A stretch of DNA of 64,000 nt, from contig CAKZUQ010000028.1 of NCBI GenBank assembly GCA_937923325.1, positions 1 through 64,000 on the forward strand. The letters run 5' to 3'. This stretch comes from an uncultured Bacteriovoracaceae bacterium (GTDB lineage Bacteria > Bdellovibrionota > Bacteriovoracia > Bacteriovoracales > Bacteriovoracaceae). Numbering within the stretch: position 1 is the stretch's first letter; each line of letters opens with the position of its first letter. The position numbers were made by a program, and so were the translations under genes. This document shows positions 8,255-16,848 of the stretch, piece after piece. The notes under the pieces were generated by a model that saw nothing but the letters and a program-made list of their open reading frames with translations, was not told the DNA's origin and did no database searches.

Positions 8255-9115
8255 TTGTTACGTATGAATTCGATACTTACTACTACTGAGGCTGAGCTAC
8301 TTGTTCATTTTGAGCAATGTCTTAGCATTGAGTCTCTAGTGAATAAACTAAATAAGGATCCAACTGTAATCTCAAGACAACTAAAAAGAATTGCAAGTAA
8401 AGGTAATTTTTTAATAAAAGCAAGTGGAAGATGGAAAATAACTACTACTGGAAAAAAGTTCAATCAGCTAACCAGAGACTATATTCTCGCTCAAAACAAA
8501 ATTACAAATAATGAAACTCATTTAAGAATTGGAGCTACAAGAGAATTTTCAGCTCTAATACTTGCAAACAATTACCAAGTATTAAAAAAAAGATTGGGCA
8601 TAGATAGCATAAGCTTTATTTCTACAGAGCTAGGCGTCGAGGAAAGCCTATTAAACGGTGAAGTTGATTTAGGCTTTGACTGTGGAAGACCTTTTTCTCC
8701 AGATTTAATATTTGAACAATGTATAGATGAGCCGATTTCTGTAGTTGTTTCAAAAAAAGACTTTGATACTTATAAAGATATTAAATCTCTAGAAGGTTGT
8801 CCGCATATTTTTTGTGAAAGAATTGACCCAGAGAAGTATATAAATAATGGCTTTAGATTAAAAAATATTGCTTCCAGAACCAATGATATTGCAACAGCTA
8901 AAAACCTTTGTTTATCTTCAGAAGGATGGGCCCTACTCCCAAATTACGCAATAAAAAAAGAATTAGCCTCTGGGGAGTTAAGAATAATCAATGATCTCAT
9001 TTCTCACCAAGAGAGATTTGGAGTTTATTACCTTCGTCGTAGAAAAGAGCTTCAGGGGATATTTAAAAAATCTATATTATGGCTTAAAGATAATGGATCA
9101 GATCTTTTAAACTAA
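8255..9115 (+). CDS. LysR-like transcriptional regulator
   Basis: A 286-aa protein. Residues about 5-65 form a winged helix-turn-helix (LTTTEAELLVHFEQ..STKL-type layout, VISRQLKRIASKGNFLIKASGRW), and residues 90-280 resemble a LysR-type effector domain (LRIGATREFSALIL, LLNGEVDLGFDCG, SEGWALLPNYAI). The HTH is diverged from standard LysR. The start could be TTG 8255 or ATG 8264, with AGGAG at about 8236. It diverges from the secreted protein at 7778, which may be a target. The last codons are duplicated next to the IS66 element. Confidence 0.75.
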   Translation: MLRMNSILTTTEAELLVHFEQCLSIESLVNKLNKDPTVISRQLKRIASKGNFLIKASGRWKITTTGKKFNQLTRDYILAQNKITNNETHLRIGATREFSALILANNYQVLKKRLGIDSISFISTELGVEESLLNGEVDLGFDCGRPFSPDLIFEQCIDEPISVVVSKKDFDTYKDIKSLEGCPHIFCERIDPEKYINNGFRLKNIASRTNDIATAKNLCLSSEGWALLPNYAIKKELASGELRIINDLISHQERFGVYYLRRRKELQGIFKKSILWLKDNGSDLLN

Positions 9116-9210
9116 TATTCTTCGTGTGCACTTTGCTCACAATTTCTTAATTTTTATAATTTTACTCAAAATCCTTGAGGTTTAATGAACAACTTTCTAT
9201 TTTTTTCATT

Positions 9211-9237
9211 AAGTCCTAGCTTAGAAAACTAGGACTT
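9211..9237 (-). terminator. Hairpin downstream of the 39-aa peptide gene
   Basis: AAGTCCTAG and CTAGGACTT form a perfect 9-bp stem with a 9-base loop, 18 bases beyond the minus-strand stop at 9255. Confidence 0.65.
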
Positions 9238-9254
9238 GGTTATTTAATTAGTAC

Positions 9255-9374
9255 TTAACGAGTACAATACTTTGGATTGAGTTTACATATAGCTCCACCT
9301 CCACCTCCTGCAAATGCACTAGAAGCAATAAATACCAATGAAATAATTGATAAAACGATTAATACTCTTTTCAT
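9255..9374 (-). CDS. Tiny secreted peptide (39 aa precursor)
   Basis: The ATG at 9374 is preceded by AAAAGGAGAAAAA, an excellent ribosome site. Residues 1-22 (MKRVLIVLSIISLVFIASSAFA) are a classic signal peptide with an AFA cleavage site. The mature peptide is about 17 residues: five glycines, then AICKLNPKYCTR with two cysteines. A good ribosome site, signal peptide and downstream hairpin argue it is real. It could be a secreted peptide or small envelope protein, but the function is unknown. Length alone keeps confidence moderate. Confidence 0.6.
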   Translation of the reverse strand: MKRVLIVLSIISLVFIASSAFAGGGGGAICKLNPKYCTR

Positions 9375-9407
9375 TTTTTCTCCTTTTAACTTTTTATTCT
9401 AAGACAG

Positions 9408-10300
9408 CTAATTACTATCTTTATATACTTTAACCTTTTCTTTTATAAGATCTGGCACTGAAAAGACTCCATTTTTTTTGAGAATAATCAAAATCGGCCA
9501 AACCAGAAGTTTTTAACTCAAATATTTTTAAGATAGACAATTCTCCTGCATGTAATTCAAAATAATTTCACAATTATTAAACCTATTCCAATCTGAAATG
9601 AGAATATTTTCTTGCTTTCTAAGCTTAATTTCATCAAAAAACTGTCCAAATATAAGATTCACTAACTATTATAGTAGAAATATCCTTCAGATTCAATGAA
9701 TAACACATAATAACTTGATTTCCGAGTTCTCCAAGCTAATGTTTTTTATTTCCAGCGATGAAAAGTGTTTGAGTTTGAGAGCTGTATTCTATTCCATTGT
9801 GAGAACAACCAGAAAGATCAATTTTAAGCTTTTGAAGCTTTCCACTTAATAAGCTAATAACAAAAAACTTTTTCAAATTTGTTGCTGTAGCCATTATTTT
9901 TTTTATCTATTAAAATTAAGTCGTTCAAGAATGTGTCCCACTCTGATACCTTTTGACCCCTAATTGTTGAAATACCAGTAATTCTATTCATATCAACTAA
10001 AAATATAACAGTATTTTGAATAGCGATACCCACTGGAGAAAATAACTCGCCTTTTAGCTTAAAATCATGATCTTTACTTTCGTTAATAAAATTGCGCGAG
10101 AGATTTCCATCAAAAAATTTAGAATTTTTAGTATTATTACCCACTTCAGAGATGTAAATATAGTTTTTGTGGATCAAAGTACTTTCAGGATTGAGCAATA
10201 CACTAATCTCACTAGTTCTTTTGGGTACAGAGTATCTTTAGCATCGACTAATGCTTTGACAGACTGAGAGCTAATCATTAAAAAAATAATACAACCTTTG
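9408..10300 (-). pseudogene. SMP-30/NHL-type beta-propeller protein, several frameshifts
   Basis: Pieces of one exported propeller protein can be followed across frames on the minus strand. A signal-peptide-like start (about 10304-10230, MISSQSVKALVDAKDTLYP) is followed by LNPESTLIHKNYIYISEVGN, then ELFSPVGIAIQNTVIFLVDMNRITGI (open frame 10198-9854). After a shift in an A-run come SGKLQKLKIDLSGCSHNGIEY and TLFIAGNKKH, and finally GVFSVPDLIKEKVKVYKDSN ending at TAG 9410-9408. The order and motifs match SMP-30/gluconolactonase-like proteins. At least four disruptions make it non-functional. Confidence 0.6.
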
Positions 10301-10594
10301 TAATCACTTTATATCCTTATTTATATTTATTATATTGTTGCAAAAGATTATCTTTATTGCAATAAATGATATGAAAATTTCACATTATGGTCCTTTAGAG
10401 GTCAAAAGATGAAAGCTGAAATAGCGGCTCTTCTCGGTTCGTAGCCTTACTATTAGCCATAAATCGATTTTGGATATTTTTATTTCCATAAATCTTAGTA
10501 AAAAAAGCCTCCTGAAATATGTTTTTTTAGTTTGAAGGTTTTAGCCATCAAAAGTTATGCAAAAATATAACTCTGTATCAGGATGATTACTCTA
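10301..10594. other. Intergenic debris with a solitary IS end
   Basis: AT-rich stretch with no credible gene. It contains a loose palindrome TTGCAA-N13-TTGCAA (about 10335-10359) and the isolated ISL3-type terminus listed separately. Confidence 0.4.
10426..10444 (+). repeat. Solitary ISL3-type terminal repeat
   Basis: GGCTCTTCTCGGTTCGTAG is identical to the outermost 19 bases of the ISL3-type element at 1-125. The following bases (CCTTACTATT) are unrelated, so it is a one-ended remnant or deletion scar. Confidence 0.7.
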
Positions 10595-11149
10595 CTAACT
10601 TTCGCAATTAAAGCCACCTCGACTCCATTCTTCATGGTCATTACAAATTGTTTTAATACAAAGTTCGGCAACCTCTTCAGCAGTTAAATCATCCAGGCTT
10701 GTTGTTCCGAGCACCACAGGTGGGTGACCTGCACTTCCATCAGGGTACTTAACCCAGCCCTCCCAACCTAAAATTGGAATCTTATGATCTCTTAGAAACT
10801 TAATCGCTTTTATTGCTATGGCTTTTGGTAATACAAGTTCGCTTTTTGAAAGTGAATGTTCAATGAATTCAGTTGGCAAGCTACAAGACTCATCAGAAGC
10901 CGCAGCGACAGTATAAGAATATTTATCAAAGTTGAAGGATAAATTGTATTTATCCCTAAAAAAGTCTGCTTCTTTAGTAGTTATTTCCCAACAATCATAC
11001 ATAGGATTTTCTTCTGGCACTTTAAATAACTTTTGAAGCTCACTTAGATTTACTTTCTCTAAAGAATACTCCTACCGCAAAGAGTCATCAAAGCTTTCCC
11101 TATAGAATACTTCTACAGATCGAATTACTTTATATATTTTTTCACTCAT
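10595..11149 (-). pseudogene. Orphan immunity-like protein (DUF7683-like N-domain) with a premature stop
   Basis: The gene appears to start at ATG 11149 (MSEKIYKVIRSVEVFYRES) but hits TAG at 11074-11072. The same frame then resumes (EYSLEKVNLSELQKLFKVPEENPMYDCWEI..) to the stop at 10595. The first 75 residues align with the E3-type toxin's immunity protein at 55429-55683 (VNLSEL/VNLDEI, NPMYDCWEI/NPVYHDYEI, YNLSFNFDKYSY/YNIEFDFNKFDY). A second domain follows, with GWEGWVKYPDGSAGHP and a Cys-containing end. It looks like a bacteriocin-immunity relative left without a toxin. Reinitiation at 11020 would give 141 aa lacking the first strands. Confidence 0.6.
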
Positions 11150-11409
11150 ATTTTCATAACCTATTTGTTTCCTCTCTGTATATTCACACACTCATAACCA
11201 AAACACGAATTAATTTAAGATGTTAGGCTTGAGAAGACCAAGTTCGCATCAGGACTGCGATAGATCACCATTTTACATGGAACGAGCTTTTTCATTCAAA
11301 CTCGCGATTAATAGGCAAATTCTATCACATCATAAGTATTAATAACTAGATCCAATCTCCAATTTATGAAAAACTGTTTACAGAACAAAACACTTCCAAG
11401 GAGATAAAA

Positions 11410-12957
11410 ATGAAGATGAAGGTTTTTATAACAGGCTTAATGCTATCGTCACTTGCAACTTCAACGACATTAACAAAAGAGACAGGTGCTCCTGTCGGAG
11501 ATAATCAAAACTCAAAAACAGCAGGGGAAATGGGAGGAGTACTACTTGAAGATGCTCATCTAATTGAAAAACTTGCTAGATTTGATCGAATGAGGATTCC
11601 TGAAAGAGTAGTTCACCCCAGAGGAGTGGGAGCACACGGAGTTTTTAAGTCATACGACAATTTTTCTAATATAACTAAAGCTTCATTATTTAATAAAAAA
11701 GATAAAGTTACAGAAGTATTTGTAAGATTTTCTTCTGTAATACACTCTAAAGGTTCACCAGAGACACTACGTGACCCAAGAGGCTTTGCAACTAAATTTT
11801 ATACAGATCAAGGTAACTGGGACCTCGTAGGAAATAACTTACCTGTATTTTTCATTAGAGACGCTATGAAGTTTCCTGATATGGTAAACTCTTTAAAACC
11901 TGATCCACAGACTAATAAACAAGATCCAAATAGAATCTTTGACTTTATGGCCCATCATCCAGAAAGTATCCATATGTGGACCCATTTATTCTCAAACAAA
12001 GGTACCCCAAGAACTTTAGAAGGTATGGATGGAAATGGTGTTCATGCTTATAAATTTGTAACTAAAGACGGTAAAGTAAAATACATCAAGTTCAGATGGA
12101 AATCTCTTCAAGCAGATAAAGGATTTTCGGCGAAAGAAGCTAGTGTCATGCAAGGAAAAGACTTCTCTCACCATACGAATGGTTTATACAAGGCCATAAG
12201 AACAAAGAAGTATCCTTCTTGGGAACTAGTTGGATTACTGTTTGATTACAAAGACTTCAATAAAGTAGATTTTAATCCACTTGATGCAACTAAAGATTGG
12301 AAATGTTCAATGGAGACAATCTCATGTGTAAAGCTTGGTGTGATGACATTAAATAAAATACCAAAAAACTTTTTCCAATATACTGAACAAGCGGCATTTT
12401 CACCATCAGTATTTGTTCCAGGAATTGAACCATCAGAAGATAGATTACTTCAAGGGCGTTTATTTTCGTACTCAGACACACAAAGATATAGATTAGGTGT
12501 TAACTATCAATATTTACCTATTAATAGATCAAAAGCTAAAATTAATACTTTTGCTCAGGATGGAATATATTCAACTTATGAAGCAAAAAACAAAAGTATT
12601 AACTATCAACCAAATAGTTTTGATGGAAGTTTAAATAGAGATAGAGGAACGATGCATGAAAATACAAAGCATAGATACAGTAAACATAAATTATCAGGTG
12701 AAACTCAGCAAAAAATGATCTCTAAGACAGCCAACTACAAACAAGCTGGTGAGACATATAGGGCCTATAGTGAATTTGATAAGAAGCATTTAATAATGAA
12801 CTTTGCAGGAGACTTAAATCAAGTTAAAAATAAAAAAGTTGTCCAGCAAATGGTTGCCTATGCATATGCTTCAGATCAAGACTATGGAGAGCGTTTGGCA
12901 AAAGCAACGAAGACAGACCTATCTACAGTAAAAAAGATTGTTAAAACTTTAAAATAG
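11410..12957 (+). CDS. katB: Exported haem catalase (KatB type)
   Basis: A 515-aa monofunctional catalase preceded by AGGAG. Residues 1-20 form an export signal, placing the enzyme in the periplasm. The active site is clear: ERVVHPRGVGAHG with distal His69, WDLVGNNLPVFF with the distal Asn, and RLFSYSDTQRYRLG with the haem-ligand Tyr. It converts hydrogen peroxide to water and oxygen. The ankyrin gene right behind it mirrors the katB-ankB pair of Pseudomonas, where the ankyrin protein is needed for full catalase activity. A Cys pair (WKCSMETISC) replaces the usual segment before VGVMTLN. Confidence 0.92.
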   Translation: MKMKVFITGLMLSSLATSTTLTKETGAPVGDNQNSKTAGEMGGVLLEDAHLIEKLARFDRMRIPERVVHPRGVGAHGVFKSYDNFSNITKASLFNKKDKVTEVFVRFSSVIHSKGSPETLRDPRGFATKFYTDQGNWDLVGNNLPVFFIRDAMKFPDMVNSLKPDPQTNKQDPNRIFDFMAHHPESIHMWTHLFSNKGTPRTLEGMDGNGVHAYKFVTKDGKVKYIKFRWKSLQADKGFSAKEASVMQGKDFSHHTNGLYKAIRTKKYPSWELVGLLFDYKDFNKVDFNPLDATKDWKCSMETISCVKLGVMTLNKIPKNFFQYTEQAAFSPSVFVPGIEPSEDRLLQGRLFSYSDTQRYRLGVNYQYLPINRSKAKINTFAQDGIYSTYEAKNKSINYQPNSFDGSLNRDRGTMHENTKHRYSKHKLSGETQQKMISKTANYKQAGETYRAYSEFDKKHLIMNFAGDLNQVKNKKVVQQMVAYAYASDQDYGERLAKATKTDLSTVKKIVKTLK

Positions 12958-12970
12958 AAAATCATTTTAA

Positions 12971-12992
12971 TAGAGGGGTGAATGCCCCTCTA
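12971..12992 (+). promoter_or_regulatory. Strong hairpin between katB and ankB
   Basis: TAGAGGGG and CCCCTCTA form an 8-bp GC-rich stem with a 6-base loop, 13 bases after the catalase stop and just before the AAGGAG of the ankyrin gene. It lacks a T-run, so it may stabilise the upstream mRNA or dampen read-through. Confidence 0.55.
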
Positions 12993-13008
12993 TCTTAAGG
13001 AGTATAAA

Positions 13009-13548
13009 ATGAAAACATTGTTATTAATAATCATATCTATTATTCCACATTTGGGTCTAACAAATGATTCTACACCAACTTTAGCACAGCGAGTGAACTA
13101 CGCAGCCAAAACCAATAACATAGAATTAATTAATGAATATATTAGGCTCAAAGGTAATATAAATATTAAAGACCAAAAGGGTTATACTCCTCTTATTTAT
13201 GCAGCTTACTATGGTCATGAAACCTTGGTGAACATTTTACTAAAAAATAATGCAGATCCTTGCGCTAAAGACAAAAGAGGAAACAAAGCTTTGATGGGTG
13301 CAATATTTAAAGGGAATTTATCTGTGGCCTATAGATTAATGAAATCAGATTGTGTTATAAATCAAAAAAACAACGTTAATCAAACGGCTTTGATGTATGC
13401 CTCATTATTTAATCGAAAAGAAATTGTAAAAGAATTAATTAAAAAAGGTGAAAAGCCAACAGCGAAAGATATAAATGGAAACTCTGCAATAGAAGTAGCT
13501 AGAAAACAATTTAATAATGATATGGTAAAACTATTACAGACGAACTAA
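13009..13548 (+). CDS. ankB: Secreted ankyrin-repeat protein (AnkB-like catalase partner)
   Basis: I chose ATG 13009 because AAGGAGTATAAA precedes it. An in-frame ATG at 12982 lies in the hairpin and would add a charged stretch before the signal peptide. Residues 1-18 (MKTLLLIIISIIPHLGLT) are hydrophobic and export-like. Ankyrin repeats follow (GYTPLIYAAYYGHETLVNIL, GNKALMGAIFKGNLSVAYRL, NQTALMYASLFNRKEIVKEL, GNSAIEVARK). In Pseudomonas and Campylobacter, comparable proteins assist catalase activity or haem loading in the periplasm; that role is inferred here from position. Confidence 0.85.
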   Translation: MKTLLLIIISIIPHLGLTNDSTPTLAQRVNYAAKTNNIELINEYIRLKGNINIKDQKGYTPLIYAAYYGHETLVNILLKNNADPCAKDKRGNKALMGAIFKGNLSVAYRLMKSDCVINQKNNVNQTALMYASLFNRKEIVKELIKKGEKPTAKDINGNSAIEVARKQFNNDMVKLLQTN

Positions 13549-13555
13549 CAATGAA

Positions 13556-14356
13556 TTACTCGCACAAGCTTTCTTGCTCAATACTTATTCGATGTTCAAA
13601 GTCTTGAGTAAGAGGGGTTAGTTTAGCTTCTAAATATACTTTCGAAATAAAACCATTTTTTCGATACTTTAAGATTTGACAAGAAATTCTTTTATAGAGC
13701 TCATCTAAGCCTGCTTTTAATGGAATAGAAAAGAAGAATGGATTTGAGAAATCTTCTTGATACTCAACAGTTTCATACTCTTGATAGAATTTTTCTTCAT
13801 CTTTTTTAGATGAATATATTAAGTGATTCTCATCATGAAAGACCATTAAATCAATTCTTCTTACATCCAACATTCCTAGTAGTTGTTCAGTTTTATTTAC
13901 AAGAGTTTTATTTAATTTTAGGCCACTAAAATTATCTGAATAGAAGTGCCCTCTAATTGCTCCGATTCTTAATTTTTTCAAATCGGAAACATTTTTTACT
14001 TTTATGTTTAATCCTTTTCTTTTTAGAAATCGAACCTTTCTCGATTCAAATCCGAGAAGAATTTCTTTCAAAAATTTTCTTCTTTGATCATTCATCGAAT
14101 GCCTAACTATAAGAGTTGGTAGACCTTCTTTAGCATGGCTTAAAGTTCTTGTCCAAGGGATTAACTCAAACTCTCCCTTAATCTTTTGATCTTTTAAAAG
14201 CCTTTTAACAACCTTTATCAATGGGCCTTTAAACTCTCCATCCTCAAAATATGTTTCAGGTTTTACATCATGAATACTAATATGTATTTTATTTTCAGAC
14301 GAAAAGATATTAAGAGAAAAAAGAATTACAATTAAGATTAAAAGTATTCTAATCAT
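13556..14356 (-). CDS. Periplasmic solute-binding-like protein, family 3
   Basis: The start ATG at 14356 overlaps the stop of the upstream cyclase gene by 8 bases. An upstream in-frame extension would lack a signal peptide. Residues 1-21 (MIRILLILIVILFSLNIFSSE) are a signal sequence. The rest has the family-3 binding-protein layout: early IHDVKPETYFEDGEFKGPLI, a central LKKLRIGAIRGHFYSDNF, and a late LDVRRIDLMVFHDENHLIY. No transporter genes are adjacent, so it may be a stand-alone sensor or enzyme-like binding protein. The ligand is unknown. Confidence 0.7.
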   Translation of the reverse strand: MIRILLILIVILFSLNIFSSENKIHISIHDVKPETYFEDGEFKGPLIKVVKRLLKDQKIKGEFELIPWTRTLSHAKEGLPTLIVRHSMNDQRRKFLKEILLGFESRKVRFLKRKGLNIKVKNVSDLKKLRIGAIRGHFYSDNFSGLKLNKTLVNKTEQLLGMLDVRRIDLMVFHDENHLIYSSKKDEEKFYQEYETVEYQEDFSNPFFFSIPLKAGLDELYKRISCQILKYRKNGFISKVYLEAKLTPLTQDFEHRISIEQESLCE

Positions 14357-15044
14357 CCAACAACTCTTCTGGTGTAAACAAGACTGGAGTAACTGGTGAC
14401 TCACTAGAGTTTTTAATTCTAAGAGGATAAGAGACTAAAAAGTATTTTCCTGCTGGAACACTCTCTAAATCTAAACATTCGAGGATGACAGCTTGTTTAA
14501 AAAGAGTTTTATGAATTGGCCTCTCAACACTTCCTGGAGCATAATCAGAACTCTTCCAGCTTGTCCCATAAAGTTGAAAGCTAGGTTCTGAAACCAACCA
14601 ATCTGCAGCTTCTTGACTTAGAGTTAGAACATAATTTGGATCGTGATATCCATCTTTGTTTTTAAGATATTTTTGAGTTGTTAGTAATAATTTTTTAGGA
14701 ATCTTATTATTTAGCGCTTTTTTTAATTCCTCTAAAGTGACTTCCCAGTGATAAGTTTTTTCATCTAATTTTATATAACCATTTCCCTCAAGCTTGATAA
14801 CTTGGCAACCACCATAGAAATAATTCTTATCAAAGAACTCATCAACACTGGCTCCGTTAACAAAAACATGCTTTGGAGCTTCTATATGTGTGAGGCTATG
14901 ACTATTTAATATATGTTGATCGTAGTGAACTGGTGGGAGTTTATCTTTTTCAATTGAGTAAATATTTTGTTTTCCATAGGCATTACCTTCAAGCCACATA
15001 CCTTGAATATTCTCAGTAATAAGAGGAGATAGAATATGTGGCAT
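14349..15044 (-). CDS. Cyclase/kynurenine-formamidase-like metal hydrolase
   Basis: A 231-aa protein of the putative cyclase superfamily (PF04199). The metal motif HxxTHxDxPxH appears as HSLTHIEAPKH (near residues 49-59), with Glu in place of the usual Asp. LYGTSWKSSDY and the C-terminal ECLDLESVPAGKYFLVSYPLRI also fit the fold. Family members hydrolyse formylkynurenine, isatin or similar cyclic amides. The tryptophan-catabolism genes that would point to kynB are absent, so the substrate is left open. It is co-transcribed with the overlapping binding-protein gene. Confidence 0.75.
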   Translation of the reverse strand: MPHILSPLITENIQGMWLEGNAYGKQNIYSIEKDKLPPVHYDQHILNSHSLTHIEAPKHVFVNGASVDEFFDKNYFYGGCQVIKLEGNGYIKLDEKTYHWEVTLEELKKALNNKIPKKLLLTTQKYLKNKDGYHDPNYVLTLSQEAADWLVSEPSFQLYGTSWKSSDYAPGSVERPIHKTLFKQAVILECLDLESVPAGKYFLVSYPLRIKNSSESPVTPVLFTPEELLDD

Positions 15045-15059
15045 AGCTGACTTCCCTAG

Positions 15060-16031
15060 TTAGTAGTGAATCTTTCTTTTTTTCTTTTTACCAAAAATTG
15101 GTAATGTGTATTTTACACCGACTTTAAATAGCATTCCTTGAGTAGATATATTTTTTTGTATTAGAGTATTGTTAACATCATATACATTTTGTTTTAAGTT
15201 GTAGTATTCAGCAGATGTAAACAAGTTCAAATGCCCTATTCTTTCATTAGCAAACAAACTATATTCTACTTCTACACCAGCTTTTTTCTCATGCATTCCA
15301 TAATTAAAATCATAAGCGAGGTTATCTCCACTGTATAATTGAGAACGACTTCGATCATAATTATATTCAGCATATGTATTAATTAACACTTTTCCAAGCT
15401 CTAATTCGATACTCACACCCATTGAGCTAGAAGCCCCCCAGTTTTGCCGACTATCTCTAATACAACTTGAACAATCGAATACATCCTTAAGTTTTCTTAA
15501 TTGGTCTTCATTTAAATTTGCTAAGTCTGAATTTACTTTTGAAGAACCAAGCTTAGCTGAAACTTTAAAATGAATTTTTTTATCCCCACTTGATCCAATG
15601 TCTTTAACTGTAACAATCTCTAATTCAGTAAAGTTTATTCTCATAAACTTTAAACTCGAACCAGGTTCTGCACCAAAGGGTTGGTTCTCAACTCCAAAAA
15701 CCTTAATACCAGTTTCTAATTTCATTCCAAATAATTTTGAATTATGATGGTTAATTAAATTTAAAAGATATAGTTGAAACCTATCATATCCAACCATATC
15801 TAAATCCATATGACCGGCTAAGTATATATTTCCAGTTAAAACAAATACCTCAGTTTCAGCATTATTGTGCTTTATATGACCAAGTTCAACTATTCCCTCT
15901 TTTGCCTCAATCCCAATTTCTTTTTCATATATTCTTCCAAACTCACCATTACTATGGTCATCATTCGAGTGATGTTGAGCAAATGTTGAAAATGAGACAA
16001 GCGTAAGTATCAATAATGATAGTAGTTTCAT
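15060..16031 (-). CDS. Predicted outer-membrane beta-barrel protein
   Basis: A 323-aa protein with signal peptide MKLLSLLILTLVSFSTFA and a His/Asp-rich start of the mature chain (QHHSNDDHS). The remainder alternates polar and hydrophobic residues as in beta strands, especially from residue 200 on (VSIELELGKVLINTYAEYNY, GVEVEYSLFANERI). A Cys pair (CSSC) lies near residue 190. The C-terminus ends in a basic KKKKRKIHY instead of a Phe, unusual for a barrel. It is 15 bases upstream of the cyclase gene, so likely the first gene of that operon. No family is recognised. Confidence 0.6.
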   Translation of the reverse strand: MKLLSLLILTLVSFSTFAQHHSNDDHSNGEFGRIYEKEIGIEAKEGIVELGHIKHNNAETEVFVLTGNIYLAGHMDLDMVGYDRFQLYLLNLINHHNSKLFGMKLETGIKVFGVENQPFGAEPGSSLKFMRINFTELEIVTVKDIGSSGDKKIHFKVSAKLGSSKVNSDLANLNEDQLRKLKDVFDCSSCIRDSRQNWGASSSMGVSIELELGKVLINTYAEYNYDRSRSQLYSGDNLAYDFNYGMHEKKAGVEVEYSLFANERIGHLNLFTSAEYYNLKQNVYDVNNTLIQKNISTQGMLFKVGVKYTLPIFGKKKKRKIHY

Positions 16032-16263
16032 GTAGTTCCTAGGGGTATGTGTAGTTAGTTAGTGTGATGTTTATACACAAAGATAGCGCGCAGCACAAGT
16101 TGCCACTATAAAATATACAAATCTCAATACTTTTATCTAATTGACCATAAATATTGCCATTTTCTGGCATAAGCTGATCCCCCTCTCTCGCAATTTCAGT
16201 AATTTAGAATCATGATTGTGATTTAGCTTATAATAATTATAGTGATTTAAATAAGGAGGCCCT

Positions 16264-16431
16264 ATGGGTAAGAAGAATCATGCTAAAGCTCAAAAAAAGA
16301 AACTGACCAAGAAAGAGAAGAAACAGCAAAATCACTTAAAGCTAGTTCAAGGTGGTAAAGGCAGTGGAAAAAGTGAAGGGCAAGGCCAAGAATGGAATCC
16401 AAATAATGATCAATATAAAAAATCTGCATGA
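16264..16431 (+). CDS. Small highly basic protein (55 aa)
   Basis: The ATG follows AAGGAGGCCCT, close to the consensus ribosome site. The product is about one third lysine in its first half (MGKKNHAKAQKKKLTKKEKK) and Gly/Ser/Gln-rich after (GGKGSGKSEGQGQEWNPNN). It is followed by a clean terminator, which supports a real single-gene unit. The composition suggests nucleic-acid or ribosome association. No family is recognised. Confidence 0.65.
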   Translation: MGKKNHAKAQKKKLTKKEKKQQNHLKLVQGGKGSGKSEGQGQEWNPNNDQYKKSA

Positions 16432-16463
16432 TAGAGATATTTGGTTATATTTATAATTTTACT

Positions 16464-16488
16464 GGCCTTCTGAATAGAAGGCCTTTTT
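16464..16488 (+). terminator. Rho-independent terminator
   Basis: GGCCTTC and GAAGGCC with a 6-base loop followed by TTTTT, 33 bases after the stop of the 55-aa gene. The T-run ends only about 10 bases before the next ATG (16498). Confidence 0.85.
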
Positions 16489-16497
16489 AATATATAA

Positions 16498-16848
16498 ATG
16501 AAAAACTTTGAACCACTATTCTTATTCGTTAATGAAAATATAACTCTTTTTGAAATCAAAAGAACCGATATTCCCCAAGACAGTCCTCCTGATAAACTTT
16601 ATCACTGGTTAACTGTTTCAAAGAATTCACCTCAAGCCAGAAGACTTACATTTGTTGATATGGGCGTTGAAAATATTAGTGGTAATGATATTAACTTTAG
16701 AGTCTTTAAAGAAGGTGAGTTGAGATTTGATTCAAACTTTGCAAAGTTTGTATTAGATAATGACGGTCATATAATTATGAATGTTCCAACAAAAGACTTT
16801 CCAGAGAATTTAATCACTATCACTCAAAATTATTTACAAAGCTTGTAA
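16498..16848 (+). CDS. Hypothetical cytoplasmic protein (116 aa)
   Basis: A full-length frame with normal amino-acid composition, mixed alpha/beta, no signal peptide and no recognised family. The N-terminus is hydrophobic/aromatic (MKNFEPLFLFVNENITLFEI). The start lies about 10 bases after a terminator T-run with no ribosome site, so translation may be leaderless or the promoter may overlap the terminator. Its 3' end overlaps the convergent hydrolase gene by 15 bases. Confidence 0.6.
   Translation: MKNFEPLFLFVNENITLFEIKRTDIPQDSPPDKLYHWLTVSKNSPQARRLTFVDMGVENISGNDINFRVFKEGELRFDSNFAKFVLDNDGHIIMNVPTKDFPENLITITQNYLQSL

Noticed and set aside
10067..10267. Plus-strand frame of 66 codons
   Set aside because: Opposite the SMP-30 pseudogene, with no ribosome site and no recognisable protein features.
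11160..11409. OxyR or PerR box upstream of the catalase gene
   Set aside because: No sequence close enough to either consensus could be defended.
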